A stretch of 64,000 nt of DNA, taken from NCBI RefSeq assembly GCF_000712295.1, contig NZ_JMKI01000031.1:124001-188000 (forward strand), given 5' to 3'. Below, piece after piece: positions 1-8,961 of the stretch. The notes beneath the pieces were generated by a model. That model did not search any database. It saw nothing but the letters and a program-made list of their open reading frames with translations, and had not been told where the DNA came from. A program made the translations under genes and the position numbers. The first letter of the stretch is position 1; every line of letters begins with the position of its first letter. This stretch comes from Synergistes jonesii (lineage in GTDB: Bacteria > Synergistota > Synergistia > Synergistales > Synergistaceae).

Positions 1-955
1 CGTCGGAGACCTGTTCGAGCGGTATAGTGATGATGCCGTTCTCCAGCGCGTACCCCTCGGGCGTTACCTCCGCCGGCGGCCGCGTGTCGAGATAGTGCAG
101 CACGACTACGACGAAAATCACGGCGACGCCCCAGGCGAGCAGGCTCCAGGACCAGCGGCGGCAGTTGCGCAGCCGCGCCTTTTCTTTGCGCAGCAGAGCC
201 TTGTTCGCAAACTCTCCCGTCGGCTTCTGATGCGTCATTACGACCCAGGCCAGCATGACGAGGGCCAGCGCCAGCTGTGCGAAGATGAAGGCGTTCTTGT
301 GAGAGTCGCCGAAGATCATGACCTTAAACACGAAATCCGTGAGCGGTATCGCCTTCAGCCGCTGCAGCGCCGCCACGGCGGCGACTCCGTATTCGAGGAA
401 GAATAAGAGGACGGAGCCGAACAAAAACAAAAGCCCTCCGCGGCCGTTCAGCGCGCGGTGGACCTGGAAGGAGCTCAGAGACAAAAGCAGGCACAACGCC
501 ACGCCGAGGGTGAAGCCGATGGCCCTCAGCAGCACGTTGGTGCTGACGCCGCTCTCTCCGAAATAGACGAATTCCTGCGTGAACTGAATCACCGGCGACG
601 TAAGGTACATCAGCGAGAGAGCCGCCAAAGCCGACAGGAGCAGCAGGTCGGCCGATCCCCGGCGGCGCGCCGTGCGCCGCGCGGTCAGCAGGAAGAGTGT
701 GGACAGCGCGGCGACCGCGGCTATGGCCACCACGACCCAGCGGTTGAAGCTCATAAGTATGAGGTTCATGCCTTTGGGATCCCACATCCTGACCCCGAAT
801 AGCGCGCACCCCAGAAGAAATCCGCACGCCGCCCCCGCCCAGACGATCCGCCGGCCGGCTTTTCCCTCGGCCTGTGCGGCGAAGCTGAGGATAATGCCGG
901 TCAGCAGGGCGAGCGTGGCAAGATGGTCCGTGACCGCTACAAGATACTTAAAAAT
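1..955 (-). CDS. DUF2318-containing membrane protein of the FTR1/P19 iron system (3' end outside window)
   Basis: The frame read from 955 to the left edge gives FKYLVAVTDHLATLALLTGI, then a series of hydrophobic segments (about seven), and near the edge NGIITIPLEQVSD, which is how the Fe-S-containing DUF2318 domain begins. Proteins of this build (Campylobacter Cj1660-like) sit next to FTR1 permease and P19 genes, as here, and are thought to handle electrons for iron uptake across the inner membrane. The DUF2318 domain itself is cut off. No ATG/GTG/TTG lies at a normal distance from the good ribosome site GGAGGT (963-968). The only in-frame options are TTG at 970, which overlaps that site and directly follows an in-frame TGA, or ATT at 955, seven bases past it. 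I chose ATT because it gives the usual short N-terminus of the family; this is an inference. Confidence 0.75.
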   Translation of the reverse strand, partial: MFKYLVAVTDHLATLALLTGIILSFAAQAEGKAGRRIVWAGAACGFLLGCALFGVRMWDPKGMNLILMSFNRWVVVAIAAVAALSTLFLLTARRTARRRGSADLLLLSALAALSLMYLTSPVIQFTQEFVYFGESGVSTNVLLRAIGFTLGVALCLLLSLSSFQVHRALNGRGGLLFLFGSVLLFFLEYGVAAVAALQRLKAIPLTDFVFKVMIFGDSHKNAFIFAQLALALVMLAWVVMTHQKPTGEFANKALLRKEKARLRNCRRWSWSLLAWGVAVIFVVVVLHYLDTRPPAEVTPEGYALENGIITIPLEQVSD

Positions 956-1168
956 AGGGCTGACCTCCAATCATATTCCGCAGAATCCCGTTGCGAAGCG
1001 GCGTATCCACCTGCGGGAGCCTGCGGAAAACGAAAGTTTGCGGGGCATTCTATACGCCGCCAGCCGGCTGCGCACGATGACCCCGCAGAAAAATCGCCTG
1101 GTTTTAAAAATAGCCAAGGCGCCAGTTCCGCCCTCCGCCGATACGATCGACGGAAGCAAAGCAGAGGA

Positions 1169-1209
1169 GCTGCGGCCCTACGAGGGCTTGACGCGCCCTC
1201 CTCCGCAGC
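1169..1209 (-). terminator. Stem-loop between P19 and the DUF2318 gene
   Basis: Two nested inverted repeats: outer GCTGCGG/CCGCAGC (1169-1175 with 1203-1209) and inner GAGGGC/GCCCTC (1182-1187 with 1195-1200). There is no clear T-run on the minus strand, so it may be an attenuating or mRNA-stabilising hairpin that lowers expression of the distal gene rather than a full terminator. Confidence 0.4.
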
Positions 1210-1226
1210 CCCGCTGTATCGACCGC

Positions 1227-1823
1227 CTACTTGTTCTGCAGCTGCTCGCCGGTATAGTTCCAGTTGAACTCCGCCGTGTGGGTCTTGAAGTAGTTCTTCG
1301 CGTCGCCCTTAGCTGGGACGCCGGTCTCAGGGTCGGTGTGAAGCAGGTAGTCGGTCGGGGGCTCGATGATGAAGCGCAGCTTGTATGCTCCGACCTTCAG
1401 CCCCTTAGAGATGTTGGCGCCGTAGTGGGGGCCGTCGTCGGCGTTCATAGGCATGAAGCTGCCCTCCTTGGCCACCTTGCCGCCCTTGTCGATTATCTGA
1501 TACTTCACGGTCAGGTAGGCCGGCCAGATGTTCTCGCCGGAGCCGAAGCCATAGGCGACGGCGAACTTCGGCTGCAGATGGATGTCCGCCTCAAGGTGCA
1601 TATCGGAATCCTCTTTTGAGGGGTTCTTGCCGGCGGGGTACATATCGACGGCCTGGAAATAGACGGCCGCGACGTTATACGGGCCTACCTGGATCTCTTC
1701 GCCGATGGGTATCTCGACAAATCCGCTCTCCCCCGGCTTCTCCGCCGCCGGAGCGGCGAACGACGCACCGGCCAGCATCAGCGACATAGCGATGACCAGT
1801 ACTGCAACAAATGATTTCTTCAC
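1227..1823 (-). CDS. P19/Tp34-family periplasmic iron-binding protein
   Basis: 198 residues with an N-terminal signal peptide (MKKSFVAVLVIAMSLMLAGA, cleavage after SFA). The mature part starts FVEIPIGEEIQVGPYNVAAV and carries the family's metal-site surroundings, including the Met/His-rich EDSDMHLEADIHL around residues 73-85 and later His residues. P19 proteins are periplasmic copper/iron-binding partners of FTR1-type iron permeases. The start is a GTG at 1823, seven bases after GGGAGG. It lies between the FTR1 gene (73 bases upstream) and the DUF2318 membrane protein, the usual order of this ferrous/ferric iron system, so the three are probably co-transcribed from the operator-bearing promoter at about 3463-3491. 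Confidence 0.88.
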   Translation of the reverse strand: MKKSFVAVLVIAMSLMLAGASFAAPAAEKPGESGFVEIPIGEEIQVGPYNVAAVYFQAVDMYPAGKNPSKEDSDMHLEADIHLQPKFAVAYGFGSGENIWPAYLTVKYQIIDKGGKVAKEGSFMPMNADDGPHYGANISKGLKVGAYKLRFIIEPPTDYLLHTDPETGVPAKGDAKNYFKTHTAEFNWNYTGEQLQNK

Positions 1824-1896
1824 ACAAATTCCTCCCAGTTAGAGAATTTATAAAGTCCCCGCGATTTCTGCGCCGCGGGGTTCTTTATCGAATTGA

Positions 1897-3333
1897 TTAG
1901 CGCTGCGGGGCCGGCTTCTGTCTTGTCTCCTTCTTCCTCTTGGGGAAGAGGTGGGGCAGCGTGACCCATATTGCCGCGATGACCAGCATGATCTGCGGGA
2001 TGAGCGTCTCGGCCCGGTCGTAGATGCTCAAGATTTCGATCTGGAAGCCCTTCATGAAGGGTATGACCGTCCGTCCGGTGATCACATCCGCCTCGGTCAG
2101 CTCCTGTACGCCCTTGCCCATAAAGGAGATGCACATCAGGAAGAGCAGGATGCTCGTGAAAATGAAGAAAGGCTTCAGCGGCAGCTTGACGCTGAAGTAG
2201 CGGAAACAGACCCAGACCGCCGCCAACACCAGTATGCCGGCCCCGATGCCGTAGAGGATATATTTGGGGTCAGACATGCCCGCCGTGAAGGCCGCCTGAT
2301 AGAAGAGTATCAGCTCGGCGCCTTCGCGCATGACGGCGATGAAGGCGGCAAATATCAACGTCCACTGGCTCTTCTTGTCGATCGACTGCTGTACCTTTTC
2401 GTTGATATAGCTCGTCCAGGCTATTGTATCGGCTTTGGAGAGCATCCAGTTGCTCACGTAGAAGAGCACCGCCACGGCCAGGAACATGGTCCAGCCTTCG
2501 AGGAGCTCGCGCGCCACGCCGCTCTGTTCGCCCATCGCGAACTGAAGTATCAGCGCCAGCACCATGCTGGCCAGTATGGCGGCTAAAGAGCCTCCGTAGA
2601 CGCCCTTTAGCATATGTCTGTTGCCCGTCTTGATAAGATAGGCGACGATCGCGGCTATGACGAGTATAGCTTCCAGCCCTTCGCGTACCAGCAGGCCGAA
2701 GGCCGTCAGGAAGGTTACCCACTCGCGGCTTGCGGGAGCCTTCTTCTTTGCCGTCTCCGTCGCAGGCGCGACGCTCTCCGCCGGCTTTGCTCCGGCAGTC
2801 TCGGCGCCGCTCCGCCGCGCCGCCAGCTCTGGCCTGGCCATGCCCGTGTCGGCGTAGAGGGCCTCGCCGGCGCTGTCGGGCTCCGAACTGTCGATGTCGC
2901 CGTCTAAGACCATCGCATCCTTGTAGACCTTGATCTTTAATCCTTCGACCTGCTGAAGCAGATCTTCCTTCGTGCTTTCTTCATTTCCCAGCAGGACGTG
3001 TTTGATGGCGCTGAACTGCCCCTCGATGTGGTTGACTCGTTCCGCAGCGATGGCCACCATGACGTTCTTCTCAAAGCCCTGCACCTCATAGTAGCCGAAA
3101 TAGGCGTCGTTGACGTGTTTGTAGGCGTCTTTGTAGCGGTCGGCCTGGATGTCCTTCTGGGCCTCCTCGAACTCTACGGCCATATCCGCCGCCACGCCCT
3201 TCCAGTTCTCATACCGCTTCTTCGCCGCGGCCGCCGCATCCTGCGCGGCGCAGAAGGCGACGATAAAAATCGCGGCTAAGGCAATTCCCGCCAGCGATTT
3301 TGTCAGTTTGATGAAATTCCCTTTTTTAAACAT
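1897..3333 (-). CDS. FTR1-family iron permease
   Basis: 478 residues. A signal-like hydrophobic N-terminus (residues 8-28) is followed by an extracytoplasmic helical region of about 180 residues, a Thr/Ala/Lys-rich linker, and a seven-helix permease domain. The two REGxE iron-binding motifs of FTR1 proteins are visible: REGLE in the first permease helix and REGAE further on. The start was placed at ATG 3333 (MFKKGNF), seven bases after AGGAGA, rather than at the longer upstream frame. FTR1 permeases move iron across the inner membrane; the N-terminal extracytoplasmic domain resembles that of the bacterial EfeU/FTR1 fusions. The upstream region holds a promoter overlapped by palindromes of the DtxR type, so iron (or manganese) repression is likely. 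Confidence 0.92.
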   Translation of the reverse strand: MFKKGNFIKLTKSLAGIALAAIFIVAFCAAQDAAAAAKKRYENWKGVAADMAVEFEEAQKDIQADRYKDAYKHVNDAYFGYYEVQGFEKNVMVAIAAERVNHIEGQFSAIKHVLLGNEESTKEDLLQQVEGLKIKVYKDAMVLDGDIDSSEPDSAGEALYADTGMARPELAARRSGAETAGAKPAESVAPATETAKKKAPASREWVTFLTAFGLLVREGLEAILVIAAIVAYLIKTGNRHMLKGVYGGSLAAILASMVLALILQFAMGEQSGVARELLEGWTMFLAVAVLFYVSNWMLSKADTIAWTSYINEKVQQSIDKKSQWTLIFAAFIAVMREGAELILFYQAAFTAGMSDPKYILYGIGAGILVLAAVWVCFRYFSVKLPLKPFFIFTSILLFLMCISFMGKGVQELTEADVITGRTVIPFMKGFQIEILSIYDRAETLIPQIMLVIAAIWVTLPHLFPKRKKETRQKPAPQR

Positions 3334-3432
3334 CGTTTCGTCTCCTAAGAATAAAATCCGGCCTCTCAAACGGCGGCCGTCCAAGCTCCACTGCGTATAT
3401 CCCTCTAGCTGAGCCCCGTGACGCTCAAATCA

Positions 3433-3491
3433 CCTAAGTTACCCTAAGCTAACTTCGTACATATGTTAGCCCGAGCTAACTGTTTTGTCAA
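3433..3491 (-). promoter_or_regulatory. FTR1 operon promoter with DtxR-like operators
   Basis: On the minus strand TTGACA (3491-3486) is followed after 17 bases by TAACAT (3468-3463). The palindrome GTTAGC-N4-GCTAAC (3465-3480) sits between the two boxes. A second, imperfect site reading TTAGCTTAGGGTAACTTAGG on the minus strand (3434-3453) lies just downstream and resembles the IdeR/DtxR consensus TTAGGTTAGGCTAACCTAA. Both would block transcription when bound. A DtxR-family repressor is encoded at 27189-27563. Confidence 0.7.
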
Positions 3492-3552
3492 TCATATTTC
3501 TTTTTTTGCTGCCCTGTGATTATTATGGTAAAAATATAAAAGATGAATGATT

Positions 3553-3648
3553 GTCACACGGATTTGTTCGCGGCTAACGCCGCTCACGGTAAAAAATGCG
3601 AAGGGCGTTGGCGCTGGGCAAATCCGCGTGACAAAAACATAAAAGATA
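3553..3648 (-). repeat. MITE-like repeat, copy 1
   Basis: An 80-base element bounded by inverted repeats GTCACACGGATTTG (3553-3566) and CAAATCCGCGTGAC (3619-3632), with an internal GCGGC-rich self-complementary core and a conserved flank ACATAAAAGAT on the right. A second copy in the opposite orientation lies at 53250-53357. It has no coding capacity of its own; two shadow reading frames that share FTVSGVSREQIRVT are by-products. No target-site duplication is obvious. A palindromic repeat or a non-autonomous transposable element are both possible. Confidence 0.7.
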
Positions 3649-3755
3649 AACGGGCGGGGCGCGGAAAGCTTTTGAAAAGAAGATTTTCTTAAGGATTTTT
3701 CAAAGACAAGCCTGTCTGAATGCACGGCTTTGTTCTTTTCCGCGCGCAGAGGAAA

Positions 3756-3806
3756 AGAAAAGCGCCGTCCCCCGATTTTTCCGAAGTCGGAGGGCGGCGC
3801 TTCCGC
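3756..3806 (-). terminator. Terminator of carAB
   Basis: On the minus strand, directly after the carB stop, GAAGCGCCG...CCGA pairs across a short loop with TCGG...CGGCGCTTTTC, giving a long GC-rich stem followed by TTTTCTTTTC. It is a strong intrinsic terminator. Confidence 0.8.
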
Positions 3807-3822
3807 TATTTTTTGCGGCTCC

Positions 3823-6800
3823 TCAGAGCTGTCTTTCCTCTTTGCCGAGCCCCGCGGCTACGGCCCATGCCGCCGCTATCGAGTGCAGGCAGGGTATCCC
3901 GACCGCGCAGGCGTGCTTCCTTATCGCCGAGCCGTCGGTGATGTGCCTCTCGCTTCCGCCGGGTATGTTGAGGACGAGGTCCCACCGGCCGGCGCGCAGC
4001 TGCTTCACCAGCTCGCCGCGCCCCACGGGGTCGACCTCGACGCCCCACTTTTTGAGATAGGCCGCGGTGCCCTCGGTTGCGTCTATCTCCCAGCCGAGCA
4101 TTTTATACTGCGACGCGACCGGCATCGCGTCGGCCTTTTCGCTGTCGGCGACGCTCATCAGCAGGCGCCCGGCCGCCGGCGGCGTCCAGCCGGAGCCCTT
4201 GAGCCCGTCCATTATCGCGTCCGCCAGGTTTTCGGCGATTCCCAGGCTCTCGCCGGTGGACATCATGCGCGGGCCAAGCTTAGGGTCGAGCCCAGGCAGC
4301 TTGTCGTTCGAAAAGACCGGCACCTTGACGCCGAACTGCCGCACACCGCCGTAAAGCCCGACGCCGTAGGGCATGTCGCGCAGGCGTTCTCCGAGCGCCA
4401 CGCCGACCGCCATGTCGACCACGGGCAGTTTCGAAATTTTGCTGGCTATCGGCACCGTGCGGCTCGCGCGCGGGTTCGCCTCGATGATCCAGAAGGCGCC
4501 GCCGCTGAGCACGAACTGTACGTTGAGGAGCCCGCGCACGTCCAGCTCCTTCGAGATGGCTTTCACGAAATCCAGCACGCCGTTGCGCTGCTCCTGGGTC
4601 AGCGAAAAGCTCGGGAAGACCGCTATCGAGTCGCCCGAGTGTATGCCTGAGGGGTCTATGTGTTCGAAAATCCCCGGGATGAGGACGTCCTCTCCGTCGC
4701 ATACCGCGTCGCATTCAAATTCGCGCCCCGCTATGAAGCGGTCGAGCATTACCTTCTGCCCGGGCACGGCGTCGAACGCTTCGCACAGAACCGCGGCGAG
4801 CGCCTCCTCGTTGTAGACGGCCTTCATCGCGACGCCGCCGATCACGAAGCTCGGACGCACCATCAGCGGGTAGCCGAGACGGCGGCCGACCGCGCGCGCC
4901 TCCTCGATCGACGCTACGTCTACGCCCTCGGGCTCGGGGAGCCCCATCTTCGCGAGCAGCCGCGAAAATTTTCCGCGGTCCTCCGCAGCCTCTATGACCT
5001 CCGCGTCCGGCCCGAAGAGCTTCACCCCCCTTTCAGAAAGGTCGAGGCCGAGACGCAGTGAAGTCTGTCCGCCGAAGCAGGCGAAGACGCCCCGTGCCTC
5101 CTCGCGCTCCAGCACCGGCGTTACGTCGTCGGCCGTCAGCGGTTCGAGGTAAAGCGCGTCGGATATGTCGTGGTCCGTGCTCACAGTCTCGGGATTCACG
5201 TTGATCATTATTGCACGTATGCCCCTGCGGCGCAGCGCTTCGACCGCCTTGACGCAACAGTAGTCGAATTCGACTCCCTGCGCGATGCGTATCGCTCCGG
5301 AGCCTATGACCGCTATGCCGCCGCCCTTATGCTCGTGCGGGTCGTCTCCCGTCCCGGCCGCGCCGTAATAGTAGCCGGAGCCGGAGGGGAATTCTCCGGC
5401 GCAGCCGTCGACCTCACGGTAGCCGGTCGTGCACTTTTCTTCCTCTATTATGCGCAGCGCCTCTTCCCTTGAAATGTCGGCGGCCCGCGCTATCTGGCTC
5501 ACCGTGAAGCCCTTCTTCGCGGCGCTTGCGACGTTCCCGTTCACCGCGCCGTCCTCTTCGAGATACTTTTCTGCAAGCTGTATCGCGTTGAGCTGTTCGA
5601 TAAAATATCTGCGTATATTGGTTTTCCTCGCTATCTCCTCGACCGTCGAAGAGCTGCGGCGCAGCAGCTCCGTTATCGCTTCGAGGCGCAGGTCGGTCGG
5701 CGCGTTCACCTGCTCCCACAGCCTGCGCGTCTCCCACGAGCGCATCGCCCTCTCCGGCAGCGCGTGTCCGCGGGAGAGCGAGCGGTAAGCCTTCATGATC
5801 CCCTGCGCGAAGTTCGCTCCTATCGCCAGCACCTCGCCCGTCGCCTTCATGCGCGGGCCGAGCGACGGGTCGGCCTGCGGGAAGGAGTCGAAGGGCCACG
5901 ACGGGACCTTCACCGCGACATAGTCGAGAGCCGGCTCCGAAAGGGCGCTGCCCGCGCCCGTCACGGGGTTTGGCATCTCCGTCAAATTCAGCCCCAGCGC
6001 TATCTTGGCGGCCATGCGCGCGATGGGATAGCCGGTCGCCTTGCTCGCTAAGGCGCTCGAACGGCTCGCGCGCGGGTTCACCTCTATGACGTCGTACTCC
6101 GAGCCGTCCGCCGCAAGCGCGAACTGTACGTTGCAGGCACCGCGTATGTCTAAGACGTCGACGATTTTCAGCGCCGCGCTGCGCAGCGTCTGCCACTCTT
6201 TATCCGTCAGAGTCAGCGTCGGCGAGACGACTACCGAGTCGCCGGTGTGCACGCCCATCGGGTCGATATTCTCCATGCCGCAGACGGCGAGTGCGTTGCC
6301 CTCGCCGTCGCGGACGACTTCGACCTCTATTTCGTGCCACCCCTCGAGATAGCGCTCTATCAGCGCGCGCCCGGCGGGCGACGCCGCAAGTGCGTCCTCC
6401 GTCTGGACGACGAGGCTTTCTATATTCCTTACGACGGAATTCCCCGAGCCGCCGAGCGTGAAGTCCGGACGGAGAATCAGCGGCAGCGGGTTGAGCAGCG
6501 CGAATTCCTGCGCCTCGGCGACCGACGAAATCCCGCGGCTTGCGATTATCGGCTGTCCGGCCCCGAGCATCGCGCGGCGGAAGGGCTCGCGCGCTTCGGC
6601 GCGTTCTATCGCGGCGGGCTGCGTGCCGAGCACGCGGCACTTGTGCCGCCGCCACATCCCCTGCCTCTCGCACTCCATGCAGAGGTTGAGCCCCGTCTGC
6701 CCTCCGAGCGTCGCGACGACGCCGTCGGGGCGATGCTCGCTCAGGATTTCCTCCACGACTTGCGGAAGCAGCGGGCGTATATAGACGCGGTCGGCGACGG

Positions 6801-6972
6801 AATCGTCCGTCTGTATCGTGGCCGGGTTGCTGTTGAGCAGTATGACGCGGCAGCCCTCCTCTTTCAACGCGCGGCACGCCTGGGTGCCGGCGTAGTCGAA
6901 TTCGGCCGCCTGCCCGATCTTTATCGGCCCCGAGCCGAGCACGAGGACCGTTTTTATCGCAGCGTCCCTCAT
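3823..6972 (-). CDS. carB: Carbamoyl-phosphate synthase large subunit
   Basis: 1049 residues, close to the usual 1060-1075. It has the duplicated synthetase layout: an N-terminal half beginning with TVLVLGSGPIKIGQAAEFDY and containing the ATP-grasp signature (EVNPRASRSSALASKATGYP), a central oligomerisation domain with NIRRYFIEQL, a second half with AVIGSGAIRIAQGVEFDYCC and EANPRASRTVPIASKIS, and a C-terminal methylglyoxal-synthase-like allosteric domain from about residue 925. It makes carbamoyl phosphate from ammonia, bicarbonate and ATP for pyrimidine and arginine synthesis. The start at ATG 6972 (MRDAAIK) follows AAGGTGAAGGAT; the open frame continues far upstream inside carA but that part is a shadow. 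carA ends 11 bases upstream. Confidence 0.97.
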   Translation of the reverse strand: MRDAAIKTVLVLGSGPIKIGQAAEFDYAGTQACRALKEEGCRVILLNSNPATIQTDDSVADRVYIRPLLPQVVEEILSEHRPDGVVATLGGQTGLNLCMECERQGMWRRHKCRVLGTQPAAIERAEAREPFRRAMLGAGQPIIASRGISSVAEAQEFALLNPLPLILRPDFTLGGSGNSVVRNIESLVVQTEDALAASPAGRALIERYLEGWHEIEVEVVRDGEGNALAVCGMENIDPMGVHTGDSVVVSPTLTLTDKEWQTLRSAALKIVDVLDIRGACNVQFALAADGSEYDVIEVNPRASRSSALASKATGYPIARMAAKIALGLNLTEMPNPVTGAGSALSEPALDYVAVKVPSWPFDSFPQADPSLGPRMKATGEVLAIGANFAQGIMKAYRSLSRGHALPERAMRSWETRRLWEQVNAPTDLRLEAITELLRRSSSTVEEIARKTNIRRYFIEQLNAIQLAEKYLEEDGAVNGNVASAAKKGFTVSQIARAADISREEALRIIEEEKCTTGYREVDGCAGEFPSGSGYYYGAAGTGDDPHEHKGGGIAVIGSGAIRIAQGVEFDYCCVKAVEALRRRGIRAIMINVNPETVSTDHDISDALYLEPLTADDVTPVLEREEARGVFACFGGQTSLRLGLDLSERGVKLFGPDAEVIEAAEDRGKFSRLLAKMGLPEPEGVDVASIEEARAVGRRLGYPLMVRPSFVIGGVAMKAVYNEEALAAVLCEAFDAVPGQKVMLDRFIAGREFECDAVCDGEDVLIPGIFEHIDPSGIHSGDSIAVFPSFSLTQEQRNGVLDFVKAISKELDVRGLLNVQFVLSGGAFWIIEANPRASRTVPIASKISKLPVVDMAVGVALGERLRDMPYGVGLYGGVRQFGVKVPVFSNDKLPGLDPKLGPRMMSTGESLGIAENLADAIMDGLKGSGWTPPAAGRLLMSVADSEKADAMPVASQYKMLGWEIDATEGTAAYLKKWGVEVDPVGRGELVKQLRAGRWDLVLNIPGGSERHITDGSAIRKHACAVGIPCLHSIAAAWAVAAGLGKEERQL

Positions 6973-6983
6973 ATCCTTCACCT

Positions 6984-8033
6984 TTATCCTTTCGCGGCTT
7001 TGACGCGCGCTATGAAGCCGTCGAATATATAGGCTGCGTCCTCCGGCCCCGGCGACGCCTCGGGGTGGAACTGCACGGAAGCCGCGTCGAAGCGGCGGTG
7101 GCGCAGCCCCTCCACCGTGCCGTCCCCCAGATGGCTGTAGGCGACTTCGAGCTCCGTCCCGGCGAGGGAATTTTCGTCCACGGCGTACTGGTGGTTCTGG
7201 CTGGTGACGAGCCCGCGCCCGGTCGCCCTCTCCAGCACCGGCTGATTTGCGCCGCGGTGCCCGAACGGAAGCTTTTTCGTCGCCGCGCCGCACGCGCGCG
7301 CCAGAAGCTGGTTGCCGAGGCAGACGCCGAGCAGCGGCTTCTGCCCGAGCATTTTTGAAATCTGTTCGGCCTCGAAGTTCAAAAGCGCGGGGTCCCCGGG
7401 GCCGTTTGAAAGCAATATGCCCTCCGCTCCGGAGGCCAGGACCTCCGCGGCCGGCGTGCCGTGGGGGAAGCGTATCACGCGGCAGCCGCGCCTTACAAGG
7501 CTGCGTATGATATTCTCCTTCACGCCGTAATCCATCAGCGCGATCGTCGTCTCCCCCTCCCCGTAGGAGATCGGCTCCCTGCACGACGCTTCCGAGACGA
7601 GCGTCGCGGGAAGTTCTTTCGTCTGCGGCGCGCGGGGCGCCTCGTCTATGCGCCCCATCATCGAGCCGCATTCGCGGATTTTTAAAACCAGCCCCCTGGT
7701 ATCTATATCGGAAATGACGGGGCAGCCCATCTCGGCCATCCATGAGCGCAGACCCTCGAAACGCCCCTCCTCCGTCTCGTCTAGGCAGGTCGTGAGGGCC
7801 GCGCGCGCCCAGACTCGTCGGCTCTCGAGGGCGTCCTTGTCCACGCCGTAGATTCCTATCGGCGGAAAGGCAAAGACGACGATCTGCCCGTTGTAGGAGG
7901 GGTCCGTCAGCGTCTGCGGATAACCGCAGGACGCCGTCGTGAAGACCGCCTCCCCCTCGACGGGCGAGCCGATTTCGCCGCGCCCGCTCCATACGGAGCC
8001 GTCGGCGAGAGTCAGGTAAACTTTTTTCTTCAT
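6984..8033 (-). CDS. carA: Carbamoyl-phosphate synthase small (glutaminase) subunit
   Basis: 349 residues. The N-terminal CPSase domain starts YLTLADGSVWSG and is followed by a class I glutamine amidotransferase domain: nucleophile Cys in LLGVCLGNQLLA and the His/Glu pair in VQFHPEASPG. It releases ammonia from glutamine and feeds it to CarB. The start was set to ATG 8033 (MKKKVYL), eight bases after AGGAGTG. It is first in a two-gene operon with carB; the promoter lies at 8128-8155. Confidence 0.96.
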   Translation of the reverse strand: MKKKVYLTLADGSVWSGRGEIGSPVEGEAVFTTASCGYPQTLTDPSYNGQIVVFAFPPIGIYGVDKDALESRRVWARAALTTCLDETEEGRFEGLRSWMAEMGCPVISDIDTRGLVLKIRECGSMMGRIDEAPRAPQTKELPATLVSEASCREPISYGEGETTIALMDYGVKENIIRSLVRRGCRVIRFPHGTPAAEVLASGAEGILLSNGPGDPALLNFEAEQISKMLGQKPLLGVCLGNQLLARACGAATKKLPFGHRGANQPVLERATGRGLVTSQNHQYAVDENSLAGTELEVAYSHLGDGTVEGLRHRRFDAASVQFHPEASPGPEDAAYIFDGFIARVKAAKG

Positions 8034-8127
8034 AAATGGCGCACTCCTTCGTTTTTGCTGAAAAATAAACCTGAACAATTATTTTGTTAATTTTTCAAAA
8101 TTCACCGTTCGTTCAAGCTGACGAAAT

Positions 8128-8155
8128 ATTATAGCGGCATCGTGAAATATGTCAA
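8128..8155 (-). promoter_or_regulatory. carAB promoter
   Basis: Minus strand TTGACA (8155-8150), 16 bases, then TATAAT (8133-8128): near-consensus sigma70-type promoter. The leader to carA is about 90 bases and AT-rich; I see no clear PyrR-type attenuator in it. The rest of the 8034-8424 gap holds a TATAAT (8293-8298) that could serve the glycosylase gene, and nothing else I can name. Confidence 0.75.
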
Positions 8156-8424
8156 CAGGCCAATCGGCTTTATTCGGCGTCAATGATTGTTCAATCGGTT
8201 GCATATCTCTGCCCCCTCGTCATGCTCCGCGTAAAAGAAAGGCAACGGACGGCGCTCCGCCGGCGCAAAGATGCTCCGCGCGTGGGTTTTGATATAATAG
8301 TGAAAGAGCCGCAGGCTTGAGAGGATGATTTTTTGTATTCTTTTATTACACGGCCGGCCGGCTTCGGCGGCGCGGCGCCGACGGCCGCCCTGTTCGTCGG
8401 ATACGGCCGGGAGGGCGGGAAAAG

Positions 8425-8916
8425 ATGAAATACAGCTTCGCCCCGATAATAGACGGCAGCTCGCGCGTGCTGATACTCGGCTCTCTACCCGGCGACCGCT
8501 CGCTCGCCGACGCGCGCTACTACGCCCATCCGCGCAACGCCTTCTGGCGGATACTGTACGGCTTTTGGGGGGAGACGCCGCCGGACGACTTCGGCGCGCG
8601 CTACGAATACATATTGCGCCGGAGGCTCGCGCTGTGGGACGTCGTGAAGTGCGCCGCTAGGGACGGCAGTTCCGACGGAAAAATAAAAGACGAGACGCCG
8701 AACGAAATCCCGGCGCTGCTTGAGTCGCACCCCGGCGTCTCGCTGATCCTCTTCAACGGCGGCTGCGCCTTTGCGAAATACGGCAAATATTTCGGAGCGC
8801 CGCAGCTTCCGTATCGGAAGCTGCTCTCGACGAGCCCCACCTGCGCGGGCAGGGACGAGGAACGGCGGCGGATGTGGCACGAGGCGCTGCGGCTCCGCTT
8901 CGCAGAAAATTTTTAA
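8425..8916 (+). CDS. DNA-deoxyinosine glycosylase (UDG-superfamily family 6)
   Basis: 163 residues. The N-terminal motif ILGSLPGDRSLADARYYAHPRNAFWRIL is the hallmark of hypoxanthine-DNA glycosylases of the uracil-DNA glycosylase superfamily, followed by LWDVVKCAARDGSSDGKI and a C-terminal LLSTSPTCAG loop. The enzyme excises deoxyinosine formed by adenine deamination. The ATG at 8425 follows GGGCGGGAAAAG. The next gene, a GNAT protein, begins 45 bases downstream. Confidence 0.88.
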   Translation: MKYSFAPIIDGSSRVLILGSLPGDRSLADARYYAHPRNAFWRILYGFWGETPPDDFGARYEYILRRRLALWDVVKCAARDGSSDGKIKDETPNEIPALLESHPGVSLILFNGGCAFAKYGKYFGAPQLPYRKLLSTSPTCAGRDEERRRMWHEALRLRFAENF

Positions 8917-8961
8917 AATCCGCGCGGAGGGATACTGAACAAATCACTCGGAGGGGAAGAT

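Noticed and set aside
3492-3725. 77-codon ORF with FTVSGVSREQIRVT
   Set aside because: Arises from the MITE-like repeat and appears again at the second copy (53235-53576) in the same frame; not a gene.
6973-7992. Long N-terminal extension of the carB frame inside carA
   Set aside because: The sequence there is low-complexity Arg-rich shadow translation on the same strand as carA; carB begins with a proper ribosome site at 6972.
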